Positions 1-13,698 are shown, numbered from the stretch's first letter. The stretch is 64,000 nucleotides of DNA from Pleodorina starrii (GCA_030267565.1 BRXU01000014.1:966001-1030000); one strand, 5' to 3'. Program-made: numbers and translations. Notes: generated by a model from the letters alone, not told the origin.

Positions 1-1
1 C

Positions 2-3000
2 CTGCACCGGGGCCTGGGAAAGCGCGCGCCATCGACCCCCCCCCCTGGGGCGTCGCTCCCGCTCCCAACGGAAGCCCGGACCCCTGGGTCCCTATCGCTG
101 CTGCTGCTGCTGCTGCTGGTTCTGCATGCGCAGGGGGTGATGAGGGACCCCGAGGAAGAGCAAGCAGCCGTGGCCGAGCCGCCGGATGTGGGCGGCGCGG
201 CCCCCGCCGGTGGCCTCCACCGCGACGCGCCCCCACAGCGGTCCGGGCCCGCAATGCAAAACCCGGCCACTCCGCCTCTGGCTGCGGATCACGCCGTCGG
301 AAGCCCCGCTCGCGGCGGTGTGACTGGGGACGAAGGCGAGACGCTGGCGTGGGCCGGGGCCTCACCGATCGCGCCCCTCGCGGTTGCATCGGCCCCTCAA
401 GAGTTCGCAGAGGCGGAGGCGGAGGCGGCGGCAGGGGTGGGGGTGGCAGAGGTGGTGGAGCCGCTCTGGGAGGCTGCGCAGGCGTGGCCGGGGGGTTGGG
501 GTCCTGTGGCCGCCGTGGGGGCAGCAGCCCCATCCGGCGACCCGGGCGCCGCCAATGCGTCGACTGCTGCCCGGGCGGAGGCGGAGCCGCTCCAGTGAGC
601 CACCGGACGCTGAGTAGTGTGACCGTGCGACAGTGCCACCGGTGTGACAGTGCGAGTGCGACAGTGCGACAGAGCGACAGTGCGAGTGGTTTGGGGAGGC
701 GTCCGTCCGTCCCGCGTCCTCTCATCAGTCGGGTGTTGCTGATGTTGTTGTCCCGTTCCAGTCGTCGCTGGGGCTTCCTTTGGAGTTTGATCGCTAGCGG
801 CGGCGGCCGGTCCATTTGGGGCGGGCGCCTCGTCCTGTTCGTCCCTGCGTGGGCTTGTGTGTGCGTGTGTGATAAGCGTCGTACGCACGCAGGTGTGGTT
901 TTGCTGCTGGGCTCCAAGGCCCGCCGTGGGAGGCCGTGATGTGAGGCGGGATGGCCGACGCGCTTTCGCGAGCGCGCTCGCTCGCTCCCCGGACCCCACC
1001 TCTGATAGCCTCGCGGATAGCCCCCTCGCTGGCGCCACTCCCCCCCAGGTCCCCCGCCCGCCACCCACCGCGCCTCCGGCTTGCACTGCAGGTACCCCGT
1101 GTGGTGGATGGCGCCCTTTTGGAGCGGCAGCGGCTACAGCTCCGAAGCCATCAACTACGTGCTGTCGCTCATCCGGGCCAACCAGGTACGGCACGGTACG
1201 GTACGGAGGAAATCTTGGATGTGCCAGTGACGCATCGCACTCAAAGAAAGCCCCTCACCTGCCTGTCACCTCGTCACCTCGGTCCCCTGCCTGTCGCCCC
1301 GCCCCCCTGCCTGTGGCCCCGCCCTGACAGATCCGACGGGAGGATCTGCGGATCTCCCAGCACGGCGACCAGTACCGGGAGCAGGTGGTGGAGTCCATGG
1401 CGCCTGTGGACCGGGAGTGAGCTGCTGGGGGGGTGGGGGGGGGACGAGGCGCGCTGGCGGGGAAGTGGGCGAGGGGGTGGGCGGGGGTTCGTGGGAGCGG
1501 CTCCGTGCTGGCCCGGGGGAGCAAGAAGGAAGTGGTGCTTCCCTTGGGCTGGGTGGACCTGCGCGCTTTCCACATCCCCTGTCACACACACACACACATC
1601 TCCGCCCCCCCCGCAGGGAGCTGCGTGCGATGGAGGTGGACGTGGGCGCCAACCCCCAGGAGCACCTCCAAGAGGGACGGAAGCAGGCACAGCAGCTGGG
1701 CCCAGCGGCTCAGGCTCAGGGTCGGGCGCAGCAGCAGCTGCAGCAGCCGGACATGTCGCGGCCGGCGGTGATGGTGTGTCACTCGCTGCCCACCAACTGG
1801 CAGGTTCCAGAGCCGGTTTCGGGGCCCGCGGACCAGTGCCCTCCCGAGGCCACCAAGCACGGATACGTGTATCTGGTGGGACGGACCATGTTCGAGACGG
1901 ACAGGTAAGCACGTGATCACGGGTAGCGTGGCCGGCTCGCGACGCGGTGCGACGTTGCGTGGCGTGAGTGCGAGTTGCGAGTGCGAGTTGGGTATGGGTT
2001 TGCGGTGCTCTTCACGCTCTTGTGCCGTTGCAGTGGAGGTATCCGACTCGGGGATAAGGTAACGGAAAGGCCGCGGAAAGCGGGTCTAGCGGGAGGACAG
2101 GCCGAGCCGGCCACGGCGCTTGGTCAAGTGGCACAAGGCACAAGACTCCTCCCCGCCCTGCCCGTGCCGCCTGCCCCTCCCCCTCCCCGCCCCGCCCTGC
2201 CCTGTCCCGCCCTACCCGGCACCGCTAACCCCCAGGCTGCCCTCCGTGTTCGTGTCCCGCTGCAACTCCATGAACGAGATCTGGGTGCCCTCCCTCTGGG
2301 CGGTGGACGTGTTCGCCTCCAGCGGAGTGGACCCCGCTAAGTTGGTGGTGGTGCCCGAGGGAGTCAACACCACATGGTGGGCGGGGCGGGGCGGGGGCAA
2401 TTGAAACGGCCCGGGACGAGGGAACGCAACGTAGTTACCTGGGGCTGGGGCAGGACGTTGGCGTTTGGGCTGGGGGCTGCGGGTTTGGCTTCCGGTCCCT
2501 TCTGTATCAAAACAAGGGGAGGGGGCATCGAGGCCCGGGTGACGTGCACCTTGCCGCGTGAAGGGTCCTGGGGTTTGGTTCGGTACGGTGTGATGTGGGT
2601 TCGTAGACGCGCGCTGTGCCCTCTTCACGCTAGCGGCAACGGATGCGGGGCTGCGCCCCGCGGGCAGCGGGGCTGCTGCGTCGGAGACCCCACGGGCCCT
2701 TCCCTGGGCCAACCTCACCTCCATTCCCCCCACTGGGCTGTCCAAACCTCTGTATTGCCCCCATGCGCCCTCCCGGCCCGCACCCCACGACGCGACCCCT
2801 CCCCCTCCCTCCCCCCATCCTGCCCGGCGCCATCTCCGTCTCCGCTGCGGTATCTTCTTTCCCTCCCCCCCGGGGGGCGCTGCAGGTTCGATCCGGAGTT
2901 GTACCAGCCGGTGCCGCTGCCGCAGGGCGAGCTGGTGTTCGGGGACCAGGACACCGCCCCCGCCCTGGCCGCCACCGCCACCGCCAGCACCAACGCAAGC

Positions 3001-5371
3001 GCCAGCACCAACATCCCCAGCACAGGCACCATTGTCGGTGACGTCATTACCACCAGCGCCAGCGCCGCCGCCGCAGCTGGCGGTGACGGCCACGGCCGTC
3101 CCTTTCGGTACGTAGTCTGCACCCCTCGTTTCCGCGCCGCCATGCCGCGTCCATTCCTGGCGTCCGACAGCTTACCGTATCCCCCCGGCCTGCCTGCCGT
3201 TACCAACGGCGGGCCTTCAACAATGGCAGGCGGGATGGCTTCGCGAAGGGCGCGGGGAGAATGCCCGACGGGCCCTGCACACACAATCACAATCACAACC
3301 ACGCACACGCACACGCACACACGCATACCAGTATGCACACACGCGTCTCTGCCCCGCTCTCCTTGACCACCACCTCTGCACACGCATGCCGGTGCCGTTA
3401 CACCCGCGGCGCGGTGCGGTGCGGTGCGGTGCGGCGCGGTGCGGTGCGGTGCGGTGCGGTGCGCACAGGCTGCTGAGCACCTTCAAGTGGGAGCCTCGCA
3501 AGGGCTGGGATGTGCTGTTGGAGGCCTACCTGACGGAGTTCACCGCGCAAGACGACATCGAGCTGTACATCATCACCAAGCCCTTTGTGGGGGGCGGCGA
3601 CTTCAGGAGCCACATGCACACGTGGGTGGTGGGGGGTGGGTGGTAGGGGGTGGGCGAGTGGGAGGGCGGCAGATCGAGTGGTTCTGGAGCGGGCAAGAGG
3701 GCGAGAGAACGATTGGGAAGGGGAGGATAGGGGGAGCGCCTGCGTGATGTGTCGTTAGCAAGGGGGTGGCGCGTGGGTGTGGTACAGGATGGGTTACTCA
3801 AGCGCCGTGGGCGGGGGAATGGAGGGGTGGACAAGCGCAGCAACGGCTCCCCGCCGCCCCTCGCCCCACTGCCCCACTCCCCTCCTCAGCTCAACTTACC
3901 CCTATACTCATAGAGAGAGAGAGAGAGAGTGGAGATGCAACGCCCTCGGGACAACCTGCATCCACCTTAAGTGGCCCACGCACGCAGCCACCAACCCAAC
4001 CCAACAGTCAATCCGCCCCCGCCTATTGGCCGTGGTCCCTGGTTCAATCCTCCCCCAACCCAACCCAGCTGGCTCAAGCGGGCGCAGCGGCGGCTGGGCC
4101 TCCCCCCCGACGTGCTCACCTCCCCGGGCCTCCTCCCCAAACTGTACGTCATCTCCTCCCACATCTCAGACGCCGACTTCCCGCGCTACTACAAGGTAAG
4201 GCCCGCCGCCGCCGCCGCCGCCCTACGCTCCCTAACCCCCCCGACCCGGCCCTCCTCCCCGTCCACCACTCCCCCATCCATCCATCCATCCATCCATCCA
4301 TCATACGGTAACAAACCGCTCCCTCAGGCGGTCGACGCGTTCGTGCTGCCCAGCCGCGGCGAGGGCTGGGGCCGCCCCCACGTGGAGGCGATGGCCATGG
4401 GCCTGCCGCTCATCTCCACCAACTGGAGCGGCATCACCGCCTACCTGGACGAGAGCGTGGGATACCCCATCGCGGTGGAGAGACTCACCACGGTGCGGTG
4501 CGGTGGTGGCGGTGGTTGGTGGTGGTGGTTGGTGGTTGTGGTGGTTGTGGTGGTTGGTGTGTGTGTGTGTGTGCTTCGTATGGGTCGTTTTAAGGTGGAG
4601 CCAGAGGAGCGCTGGTGGTGTTGGTGTTGGTGAGAGGGGGAGGGGGCACTGGCTGAGGGCTGTGTGTTTCGTGGCTGCGTAACGCCGTGGCATCGTGGGC
4701 GAGTTGTTGTGGTGTTGTGGCGCAAGGCAGAAGCCACCGCGATGGCATGGGGATTGAGTGGCCACTGCTGCCCCGCTGCTGCTGCCGCTGCCGCCACCAC
4801 CACCGCTACTGCTACCGCTACCTTCATCCCAACGCGCCTGCCCGACTACCGACTACCGGTACCCCTCCGATTGCGGACGGCTCCCTCGCAGGTGTCGGAC
4901 AACAGCGTGTGGTGGTTTCGGGGCCTCAAGTGGGCGCAGCCGAGCGTCAAACACACGCGCCAACTCATGCGCCACGTGTACAGGTGGGCTCAGGGGTTTC
5001 CCGGGCATTGCCACCGAGAGAACTTGCCTCTCAGCTAGGCTGGCTTTGGGCGGTCCAACCGAGCCGGCCCTCTTAGAGGGCGGTTTCAGCCAGGCTCAAG
5101 TAGCTCTTATGTGCTTGGGGCGGCACGCGGGTACACGCGCCTGCTTTTCCTTTCGAGCGCCGGCGTTTTATAGACTGATGCGTATCTTCGCTTCCACATC
5201 CTGATGTATGGCACTCTGTGGCGCAGCCATCGGGACGAGGCGAAGGCGCGCGGGGCCGCTGCCCGGCGGCGCATGGTGGAGAGGTACAGCCCCGACGTTC
5301 TTGCGGTGGAGGTGGCGCGCCAGCTGCGCCGCATCGACCGGCTCCTGCCCAGGCTGCCTCCCCCGGAGTAG
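2..5371 (+). CDS. GT-B glycosyltransferase, GT4-like (5' end outside window)
   Basis: Exons: <2-594, 1092-1185, 1331-1416, 1617-1904, 2236-2376, 2886-3107, 3469-3621, 4069-4195, 4328-4492, 4892-4983, 5227-5371. All introns are GT-AG, all phases agree, and about 701 codons are visible. The frame is open from the window edge with no ATG, so the start is probably upstream. A leucine run (LSLLLLLLLVLHAQ, about 104-133) could be a signal anchor and is followed by an Ala/Glu-rich low-complexity stem. The catalytic part starts in exon 2 with a Gly-rich donor loop (FWSGSGYSSEA). It continues with VVPEGVNTTWF (exons 5-6), FKWEPRKGWDVLLEAY (exon 7) and the EX7E motif in RGEGWGRPHVEAMAMG (exon 9), where the two Glu flank seven residues. 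These are hallmarks of retaining GT-B enzymes of the GT4 type. Donor and acceptor are unknown; a Golgi/ER location is inferred from the hydrophobic segment. Confidence 0.85.
101..120 (+). repeat. Coding CTG microsatellite (poly-Leu)
   Basis: About seven CTG units encode the leucine run of the putative signal anchor of the glycosyltransferase. Repeat length would directly change the hydrophobic segment length. Confidence 0.7.
3409..3462 (+). repeat. GCGGT pentanucleotide microsatellite
   Basis: Roughly ten units of GCGGT, one with a variant base, sit in the glycosyltransferase intron just before the exon-7 acceptor (exon starts at 3469). The array replaces the usual pyrimidine tract next to the splice site. 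Confidence 0.8.
4273..4303 (+). repeat. CATC tetranucleotide repeat
   Basis: About seven CATC units in the intron between exons 8 and 9 of the glycosyltransferase. A GGT/GTT-rich low-complexity stretch follows in the next intron (about 4500-4575). Confidence 0.7.
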
Positions 5372-6662
5372 TGGAGCTCCCGCGCTTGTGGCGTGGTGTG
5401 AGGGAGGGGCGGAGGGCGGTGGTTGTACTGCACCTGCGGAACATCGGCAGTAGATGAAGAGTTCAGTGACAGAAACAGGCTGAGCGGTGAAATGATGTGG
5501 TGGTATGTGCAGAGACGCATCATGGATGTGACGAAGTTTTATTGGTTATCGGTTGAAACTGCCAAGTTTGGACAAGTCCCGCAGCACGACTGCACGGAGC
5601 ATCGAGCAACATCCACGACGCGACCCTTTCGACCCACTATTACACATAGTTGAAAGCAAATAAAGAAGCACCAGCCGCGTACTCATACTTATTTATCTTG
5701 GACCTCGAACGTCGCTTGACGTTTTTTCCTCGGTCAAAGTTCGTCAAACTCAACAAAAAGCCATACCCTTTTTTCCAGACGTGCTAATTTATCGCTGTTG
5801 CTATAGTGGAATATAGATTTATTGTGCTGACCGCTCTGGGGACCGCGTCTGCGCTTTACCGTTCACTCCGCAAAAATAGCTGCCCTACCACGCCAACCTG
5901 GCCATATTGAACGGCAAACGGGAGAAATGCAGTCCATGCCAAGTACCTCGCTGGTGATGGACGATCTGACGCAGGTGGGGCGCTCCTGCGAAGTGGGCTC
6001 ATATGACCATCGTCCACGCGGTTGCGTTGTCCCGAGCTGGCATGTCGCTGAACATAAACGAATATGATATGCGCGCAGGGCTTGAATGAGTGGCGGAACA
6101 TCCAGGTTAGTGTCGAACGGAAGAAGCGCGTCAGCGACAGCTTCCAGCTGGAAGCAGCTCTTAAGCGGGGCCTGTCATTACGCTTGCGGCTGTCCACAAG
6201 CAACAATGTCTCCGTGCACGCTTCATGGGCCTGGCTGTCCGGCTTGCCCGCAAGCTGTCGGGTTGGGAGCAACCGGGGCAACTTGGCGGGGAAAGACCCG
6301 CCGTCAGGGTCCTCAGCGGCGGTACGCCCGCCGTTGGCAGCACGCCAGACTCTCCTTCTAGCCTGTCCAACTGAAACACGCTGCATGAAAGAAAAATGAA
6401 TGTTTTCCCATGAGAAACGGAACGGTTGTGGCTTTGGGCCGCGACGGCACGCTGGCACACGAGTACCCGGGCCATGCATGCTGCCAGCCGGCCATTAGCC
6501 CGGACGGGGACGGTACCGCAGTGATCGGTGCACGCCGGGCTTTGTAGGCACGTCATGGCTCTGGGATTTCTCCAGGCGTGGTGCAGCATCGGAGCTCCGC
6601 GAGCGCTGAGGGCTGCGAACCACCGGTTCTGCTGACCCCACCAACATCTGTGTCGTCGTCTG
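5372..6662. other. Intergenic: glycosyltransferase 3' UTR and coiled-coil gene 5' region
   Basis: I see no coding segment with family resemblance or consistent splicing here. The part 5640-5830 is AT-richer than its surroundings and contains AATAAA (about 5658). The algal TGTAA polyadenylation signal was not found in this interval. Open frames on either strand look like chance frames. Confidence 0.5.
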
Positions 6663-9600
6663 ATGCCTGTACCGCAGGACATCGTGCGGCTCACGTTCAA
6701 AGCCTTCCATGACGTGCTCAGGACGCAGGCCGAAGCCATCAAGGTGAGCGCGCCTCCAGGGGAAATTGAAGACTGCGGCCAGCCCTCTTCTCGCCTCTCT
6801 CGTGTCTCTCTTTCGTGACTCTCTGTTGCCAGGGATTGCCCCCCAGCCGTCCCATGAGAACTTCCCCACGCTGTCGCCTCGCTGCGCTGCGCCATGCTGC
6901 GTTGCTGGGTGGGAAGACGCACTGCGAGGCTCTGGGTCGGTCATATCCTCGCTTGTACAACTGCGGTTTGCGGCCCCCTTCCGCGCCCTGGCGTGGACTG
7001 GACCGGCTGATGGCACCCGGTAGGCGCTGGAGCGGTCGGTGGAAACGAAGGCCAGCCGCGCCGAGATGGCGGCGTCGCTGCAGCAGAAGGCCAACACGGC
7101 CGACATGGCGGCGCGCTTGAGGGAGGTGAGCAAGGAGGGGCCGAAGCAGGGGCGCGAACTTGACACGCCGGCGGCGGTGGCCGCCCGATAGCAAGGTCCA
7201 GCGTCCTGGGCCACGCACGCCAGAGGCCAGAAGCCCCATCGCCCCATCCAGCTGCCGCAGCTCGGTACCCTACGTCCGCACTGCTGCCCGGCCTCCGGGG
7301 CCTCCCTCCCTTGTCCCTCGTCCCCGCCTGCACCTACACCCGCGCGCACCATCGCCCCGGCCCCGGTGTCCACCTCCATAGCTCGCATACCGTCCACCCT
7401 CCGCGGCCGGCCCCCCCTTGAACCCTCTGGTCATTCATCAACTTGAAACTCCCATCTGCAGGACCTCACTTCCCCCTCGCCTCTGTTCATGCTGGCCATT
7501 GCACTTCGCTTTGATTACTTTCCGAGTCCCTTACCCATCCCCTGCGTCTCGCAACGGGCGATCCAGATCCCCTGCTTTGTTCTCGCTCCATATCCCTCTT
7601 CGTTCTACTGTGACCCGTTCGTCCTGCTTCGTCCCGATTGCGCCCTGTGTCGCGCTCTGTCCCTCGCCCTCGTGTGTTTCCCGCAGTTGGAGACCCAGGT
7701 GGCTACCAAGGCTGACATCACCGACATGGAGCGCCGCGCGCTCAAGACGGAGATGGACGCCAGCATGCGCACCCAGATGTCCGACATTTACGGCCTGCTG
7801 AGGTCCAAGGCGGAGGACGCCGAGTTCAAGGTGCGTACCCCTGCTTGCCTGCTCGAATCATGACAGATTGACTAAATGAAGGAATGACTGCTTGAATGGG
7901 TGAGTGCTTATGGGGAGGAGGGTCTGCGCCTGCGCGTGCCTGCGCCGAGCACCTGCCCCACGCTTGCGGCTGCGGGCATGCGTGCCTGTGCCACCTGAAC
8001 TTCAGCCCGTCCACGAGGAGCAGGGTCTGTGATCGGTGCGTGCCCCGCGCCCTCTTTAGGAAGCTGCCAGTTACAAAGGGCCGTGCTTTTCAGGCCACGT
8101 GGTGGGCAGGCAGAAGCCCGTGCGCGCCCACAACGTCTTTTGTTCCGGGCGCAGGGTCCGGACCCTAATCCTAACACGAAGCGCACCTCGTTGACTTCCA
8201 TTCTTGATTCACACTACGCACGGAAATGCGAATAAAAAAGTACTACCGCCAATCGCTACGATTTCAAACTCACAAGGCTCGCCCCGTGGCGCGATGCGGC
8301 TGCTGCGCAGGCCTTCAAGGAGCACGCCGACCGGCAGCTGTCGGGGCTGCGCGCCGACGTGACGCGCGTGGGGTCGGGCCTGGAGGCGGCGCGCACGGCA
8401 CTGGACAGCAAGGCGGGCGTGGCGGAGGTGACGGCCGCGCTGGCGCAGAAGGCGGACACGGCCGAGGTGGAGGACAAGCTGCGGGACAAGGTATGGGTGT
8501 GTGCTGTGTGTGCTGTGTGGTAATACAGATGATGAGGTGCTGCATGGGCGGGTGGTGCACTGTGTGCGTGGGTTGAGTGCGTTTGTTCGCAAAGAATGTG
8601 AGGCGCGGCAGTGAGGGCAGAAACCGGCCTGGAGAGCGGAACTGTGCTACAACAGCATATCTTGGGAGGCGCTGGCGCGGGTGGGCAGACAGGCTGGTGG
8701 GCTGTTTCTTGGGTGTGAGAGGCGCACGGGATGGGGCCAGGCGTTGTTCGGCGTCCGGCACGAAGCATGCGAGGTGCGTCATCCCGTAGCAACAGCAGGC
8801 TGAGTGCGAAGACTGGGGCCCAACACGCCGCGCATCGCACAGCACCCGTTGCGATGCGGTATGAGCTTGTGCCGCGGTCGCGGTGGGGAATGTTGACTAG
8901 CGAGAGGCCGTCCGCACTCCGCAGCTGCCGTCCTTCCCCAAAAGCACTCCTGGGCGCACTCGACGTCTTGCTGGTGTCTTGTGGCGACGCCTCACGCCAC
9001 CGCGCCCCGGCCCCACAGGTGTCCCGCAAGATGTTCCAGGAGGGCCTTGCTCGCAAGACCGACATCTCCCAGATGGACCAGGTGGAGGGGCGGCTGGGCC
9101 AGGAGCTGGCGGACATGCGCGCGTTGGTGGGCAGGAAGGCGGACGCGACGGCGCTGGAGGAGGTGCGTGGGTGGGTGGGTGGGTGCACGTCTTTGGTCTC
9201 CTTTGCTTCCGGTTGGCTCAAGGCTCGATGGTGGGAGGCGGGTGCAGACTGGGGACGGGAGGTCGGGAGGAGCGGGCGAGCAGGAGGGCGGCCAGGTGGT
9301 AGGGGGGGTAAGGAATGTGAACCGCAGCGATGGAACCGAGGCGACGTTGGTGAACGGGCCCAGCGGAGGGAGGTATGGAGGGCGTGTCGCTGACCGCAGG
9401 AGGGGGCTGCTTGGCGGGTGGATGGATGGAGGTCCTGTGCACGTGTAGGCGGCGGCATGTGGTGCGGGCGGCTGCGGACACGCAGGCCGGACGGAAACGA
9501 GATGCGAGGGCGAGGGGTTCAGGGCGCGTCTTGTATGTAGGAACAGGGCGAGCGCCGGTTGCGCGGAGGACAGCGCGTAACGAGCAGCGGAGCTGGGACT

Positions 9601-12600
9601 GTGGCGCAGCATGAGGGGGAAGGCGAGCACTGCGAGTCCCGGTGAGTCCCCAGGGGGGTGGTTGACCGCTGCCGCCCCCATGCCCGGTCCGCAGGTGTCC
9701 AGCCGGACGGAGCGGCTGCGGCAGCGCGTGGAGGCGGACAGCGACACCACCGCCGCTGCGCTGCGGACCATCTCCGCCACCTTTGATAACACGCTCGCAG
9801 GTGGGTGGTGTGCGCGGGTGCCGAGTGTGGGGTGATGGGGTTCCACTGGCTTGACAAGACATGAGCGAGGGCCGCCGTCTTCCGTTGTTGGTTACGTTGG
9901 AAACGAGCGCGCTTGGCCCGCGAATCCGTCTTTTTCCTGTCGGAAGAATGGGATTGTGGGCGGACAGCGTACTGCTGCGGGTTAGCCAGGAGAGGGATCA
10001 GGAGAAGAGGGAACGGACGTGTTCACTCGCGCACCCTGTCCCCTCTGCGCCGTCGCTCTGCGTCGGTCTGCTCCAAGAGCTTACAAAGCAAACTACCTGA
10101 GGGAATACAGCTTGTGTTTTGCTGGAGCCCAACCGGTGCTTGGCGGATCGGAAGCTGCCAGCTGTGGCCGCTGTGGCAGCCACACCGCGTCCATGTGTAC
10201 GGAAAGCAGGGGGCGCTGCGCTGCTCTCCAAAAGGCTCCGCTCCACTTTCCAGCACAAGCCGCGCGTGCACCCGCATGCACCGACCTCGCCCAAAGGTTT
10301 GAGACCGTGCACATCGCGCCGACTATGCTCATGCTGCGCGTGAGACATTTCGCTGCGTGTTTCCTGGCGGTCGTCGTTGCCGCCGGCAACGCACTGCTGC
10401 CATGACGATGCTGACGGGGTACTGCTGCGTGACGGCACACGTGAATGGGTTGGATGGCCGCCGCCCGCAGACGTGCGCGGCCGGCTGGAGAATTGCACCA
10501 CCCAGGTGGCGACGCTTCACCGCAACGTGGGCAACTACGACCAGTCGCTGCGGGAGGTGGAGGGCGCGTTCAGGTGCGGCTGCATGGCCGGAAGTGGGGT
10601 GATGCGCGGAGAAGGCCGGGGCGGCGGCGAGATCCCGCAGCCGTGTCCATGGCCTCGCGCGTATATATGGGTTTGGGCTGGGTGGCTGCACGAGTGCTGG
10701 AGGTTGCGGCGGCTCCTTCCAGGTGTGTAACCTGTAATGCACGCGCACCCGGACAGCCAGCCAGCCAGGCATGGCAGCACCTACCAGCTGCTTGGAGCAC
10801 GCGCGCACTTTGTGGGTCACCAGGCGCGGTGACCGGCACCCCGTGTCTCGAGGTTTGCACGCCCTCCAACCGTCCCCCGGGCAAAGCAGCAGGCGCGCGG
10901 CGCCCCAGCCGCGCCACCAGTCCTATGCCGCTTCCGTGTCGCGAGCCAACCCACTCGCCGCATGACACGCCATCCGCCACCTCCCCTCATGGAAGCTGAC
11001 CCGGCGGCGCGGCAGGACATCATGTCATGTCTATTCCTGTGGCCTGAATTTGAACTTGCCGACACCGGCGCAGGGATTCGCTATCCAAGAAGGCGGACGC
11101 CATTGAGGTGTACCGGCTGCTGGACCGGAAGGCGGACGCGACGGCGGTCACGGAGGCGCTGCAGCACAAGGCGTCGCAGGTGAGCTGGGAGGCGGGGAGA
11201 GGTGGTGTTGAGCGGTGCGGGAAGGTGAGCTGAGCGGAGGAGTGAGGTCGGTGAACCCCCCTCCCTGGGTGGAAGCCCTCCGTGCTGTGGTGCGGACCTC
11301 CCGCTCCGTCGCGCCGTATATTTTCCCCTGGGGGCCGACTCGCGCGGAGCGGATCCAAATATGAATTCATGGTGCAGTAACCTTCCATGTTGCTGCGCTG
11401 CGCTGTTTCGTTTATTTGCGTTATTTGACTGAATTGCGCTGCCCCGCTGCCCGCCCAGGACACGGTGGAGGCGGTGCTGAGCAAGGTGGACACGGCCCTG
11501 GACCTCACCACGCGCCTGGACGCGCTGCAGCGCGACGTGGACACCAAGCTTTCCGAGGCAAAGGTGGGGTGACAAAGTTGATGCCGTGCGGGGTGATGAA
11601 GATTATATCGCAGCGATGGAAAGAGAGGGGTGTGTCCGCCGTGCGGGCCGCTTCAGTCGCGGCGCCCCCTTGCTGGCGGTACCGGTGTTGTGCGTATTTG
11701 CGCACTGGCGCGGCGTGGTGTGGGTCATGCGGATGGGCGTGCTTTTGCTGCTCGTGTGGCTTGGGGATGTGCTTCGTGCGGGTGGGCGTGGTGCTTTGTG
11801 CCCGCCAGGTTGATATCCCTGAGCCGTGTGAGCGAGTTTGTTTGGTTGTTTGCTGGCAAGCCGGTGTCGTCCGCGCGCTGGACGCCAAAGGCCACGGCGT
11901 GGAACCGCCCGCGGCCATGCCAGCGCGGCGTGGCGTGCATGCAGGCTCGCTCGGCCCCTTGCGCCAAGGATCCATCTCTACCGCTTTCCTTGTCACGCCA
12001 CGCGCAGGGCCTGTACCAGACGATAGAGGGCCTGGCGCGAGTGGAGGACGTCAACAAGGCCCTCCTGGAGGTGGGTTCGGAGGTCGGAGTGCGACGCCCC
12101 GGCCTTTGGCTGGAGCGCTAACTGGCAGCTGCCCCTGCGACAGCACCCTCTGTCGGTTCTTTGCCGCTACAGCCGGTTGCGGCATGTGGAATTTTCGCAT
12201 CCGGGCTGTTGCCATCTCCCGACGCGCCAGGCCAAGGTTGAACGACTTAACACTGAAGCACAACAAACAGTCGGGCGGGTCTCGGCTCTCGGGCCTTGAA
12301 TCCCTTGCAGTAATGCGCAATGCGGAGTGGCTTCGCTGCCAGGCACATGCTTCGTGCTGAGTTGCACACTGCGCGGCGCATTGAGGGGGGAACGAATCGC
12401 CGCCTCGCCGTCTGCGCAGGTATGCGCAGAATTGGAGAACAAGGCCCCCAACAACGAGATCGCGCGGCTGGAGAAGCAGCAGGCGGTCATCAACTCGGGC
12501 TTTGCGCAGAACTTGTACATGGCCAGGTGCGGCGCGCATCGGTGTGTTGCGGCGCGCGGTGTTGCCCCGGGCGGTGTCATCATGGGCTGCATACACAAAG

Positions 12601-13698
12601 ACAGACCCGAAGCGAAGCCACGTGCCATCATCGGGTTTCCGTTGCGTTCCTCCCACACGGCATGTGGACGTGGAGTCGGCAGAGCTCTTTCTGGGGTCGT
12701 GCGACGCCGCGATATAGTCGCGTCGTCATATGGTGCGCCTCTCAACTCAAGAGTAAGGGCCTTGCGTACCGCGCGGCTGTGTGGCCTCCGCAGGTGGCTG
12801 TGGAAGAGCACGCGCACCAAGGCCGGCAACGCCGTGCCGTGGGAGGTGCAGGCCGTCAACACTGACACGGACAACTTCGTCTGGGAGGAGGGCAAGGTGC
12901 GTGCGTGCGCGTGGGTGGCCAAGGAAGCGCCCTACAGCCTACCGCAGACAGATCGGCGTCGGCGTCTTCCTCCCCAGCGGGTCGCTCTCGGGTCGCGGGA
13001 TTCACAGCCCTGTGTGCAACGCCGACGCGCCGCTCTCCTTGCCCAGTGGGGCCTTACTTGCCCAGTGGGGCCTCACTTGCCCAGCACTCCCCTCCAGCAC
13101 GTCCTTCTCCCTCCGTTGGCATTGATGCGATCGCTCACTCGCCAGTCGCTCGTCGAGCCCGGGTGCAGTCACCACTACTGCGGTGTCAACCACCGTCCTG
13201 TCTCTCCCTCCTCGGTTGCTGGGTGCGCATGGCATGCTCGTACCTCGTAGCGAACCGCACGCCCACATGCCCTCCCTCCCGCCCGCGCCTGTCCGCTCCA
13301 TCCGCCAGGCCACCATCGTCACCGTCTCGCCCGGCCTGTACGAGGTGTCCCTCGGCTTCTACACAGCATCGGGCGCGTCGCGCACGAAGCGGTCACCGCC
13401 CGTCATCCAGGTGCTGGTCAACGGGGAGGTGGCGCTCACGGCGCAGAACAACCCCAACGCCGCCGCAGCCGCTGGAGCCGCCGGCGGCGCCGGGTACAGC
13501 TACGGCGGCGCTGCGTCGCCCGCGGGAAAGCCGTCGCCCGGCGCGGACCGAGGGACCAGCACGACGGGCCTGGTGTCGTCGCCGGTGACGGGCATGACGG
13601 CGTGGGACGTGCTGCTGCTGCCTGCCAAGGCAAAGGTGGCGGTCACGTACGTGGGAGAGGAGCGAGGCGAGGGCTTCCTGGGGCTGCGGAAATTGTAA
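6663..13698 (+). CDS. Coiled-coil protein with C-terminal C1q/TNF-like domain
   Basis: Exons: 6663-6743, 7024-7125, 7687-7830, 8311-8490, 9019-9162, 9695-9800, 10471-10573, 11074-11179, 11459-11563, 12008-12070, 12420-12526, 12794-12896, 13309-13698. Phases agree throughout, giving 577 aa. The start ATG (MPVPQDIVRL) is in frame with the first well-defined exon. No signal peptide is visible. Exons 1-11 encode alpha-helical, heptad-rich sequence with a recurring KAD motif (KADTAEVEDKL, KADATALEEV, KADAIEVYRLL, KADATAVTEAL), suggesting a long parallel coiled coil. The last two exons form a compact beta-rich domain: GLYEVSLGF, PPVIQVLVNGEVAL, a Gly/Ala/Ser-rich loop, TAWDVLLLP, and a GFLGLRKL end. 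This order resembles C1q/TNF jelly rolls; that assignment is inference. Cytosolic, possibly cytoskeletal or ciliary, but nothing in the sequence proves it. The 3' part of the last exon is duplicated at 34911-35247. Confidence 0.8.

Noticed and set aside
397..1194. Long open frames on the minus strand opposite the glycosyltransferase and other GC-rich exons
   Set aside because: They are products of high GC content: low-complexity translations, no splice logic, and no similarity to known domains.
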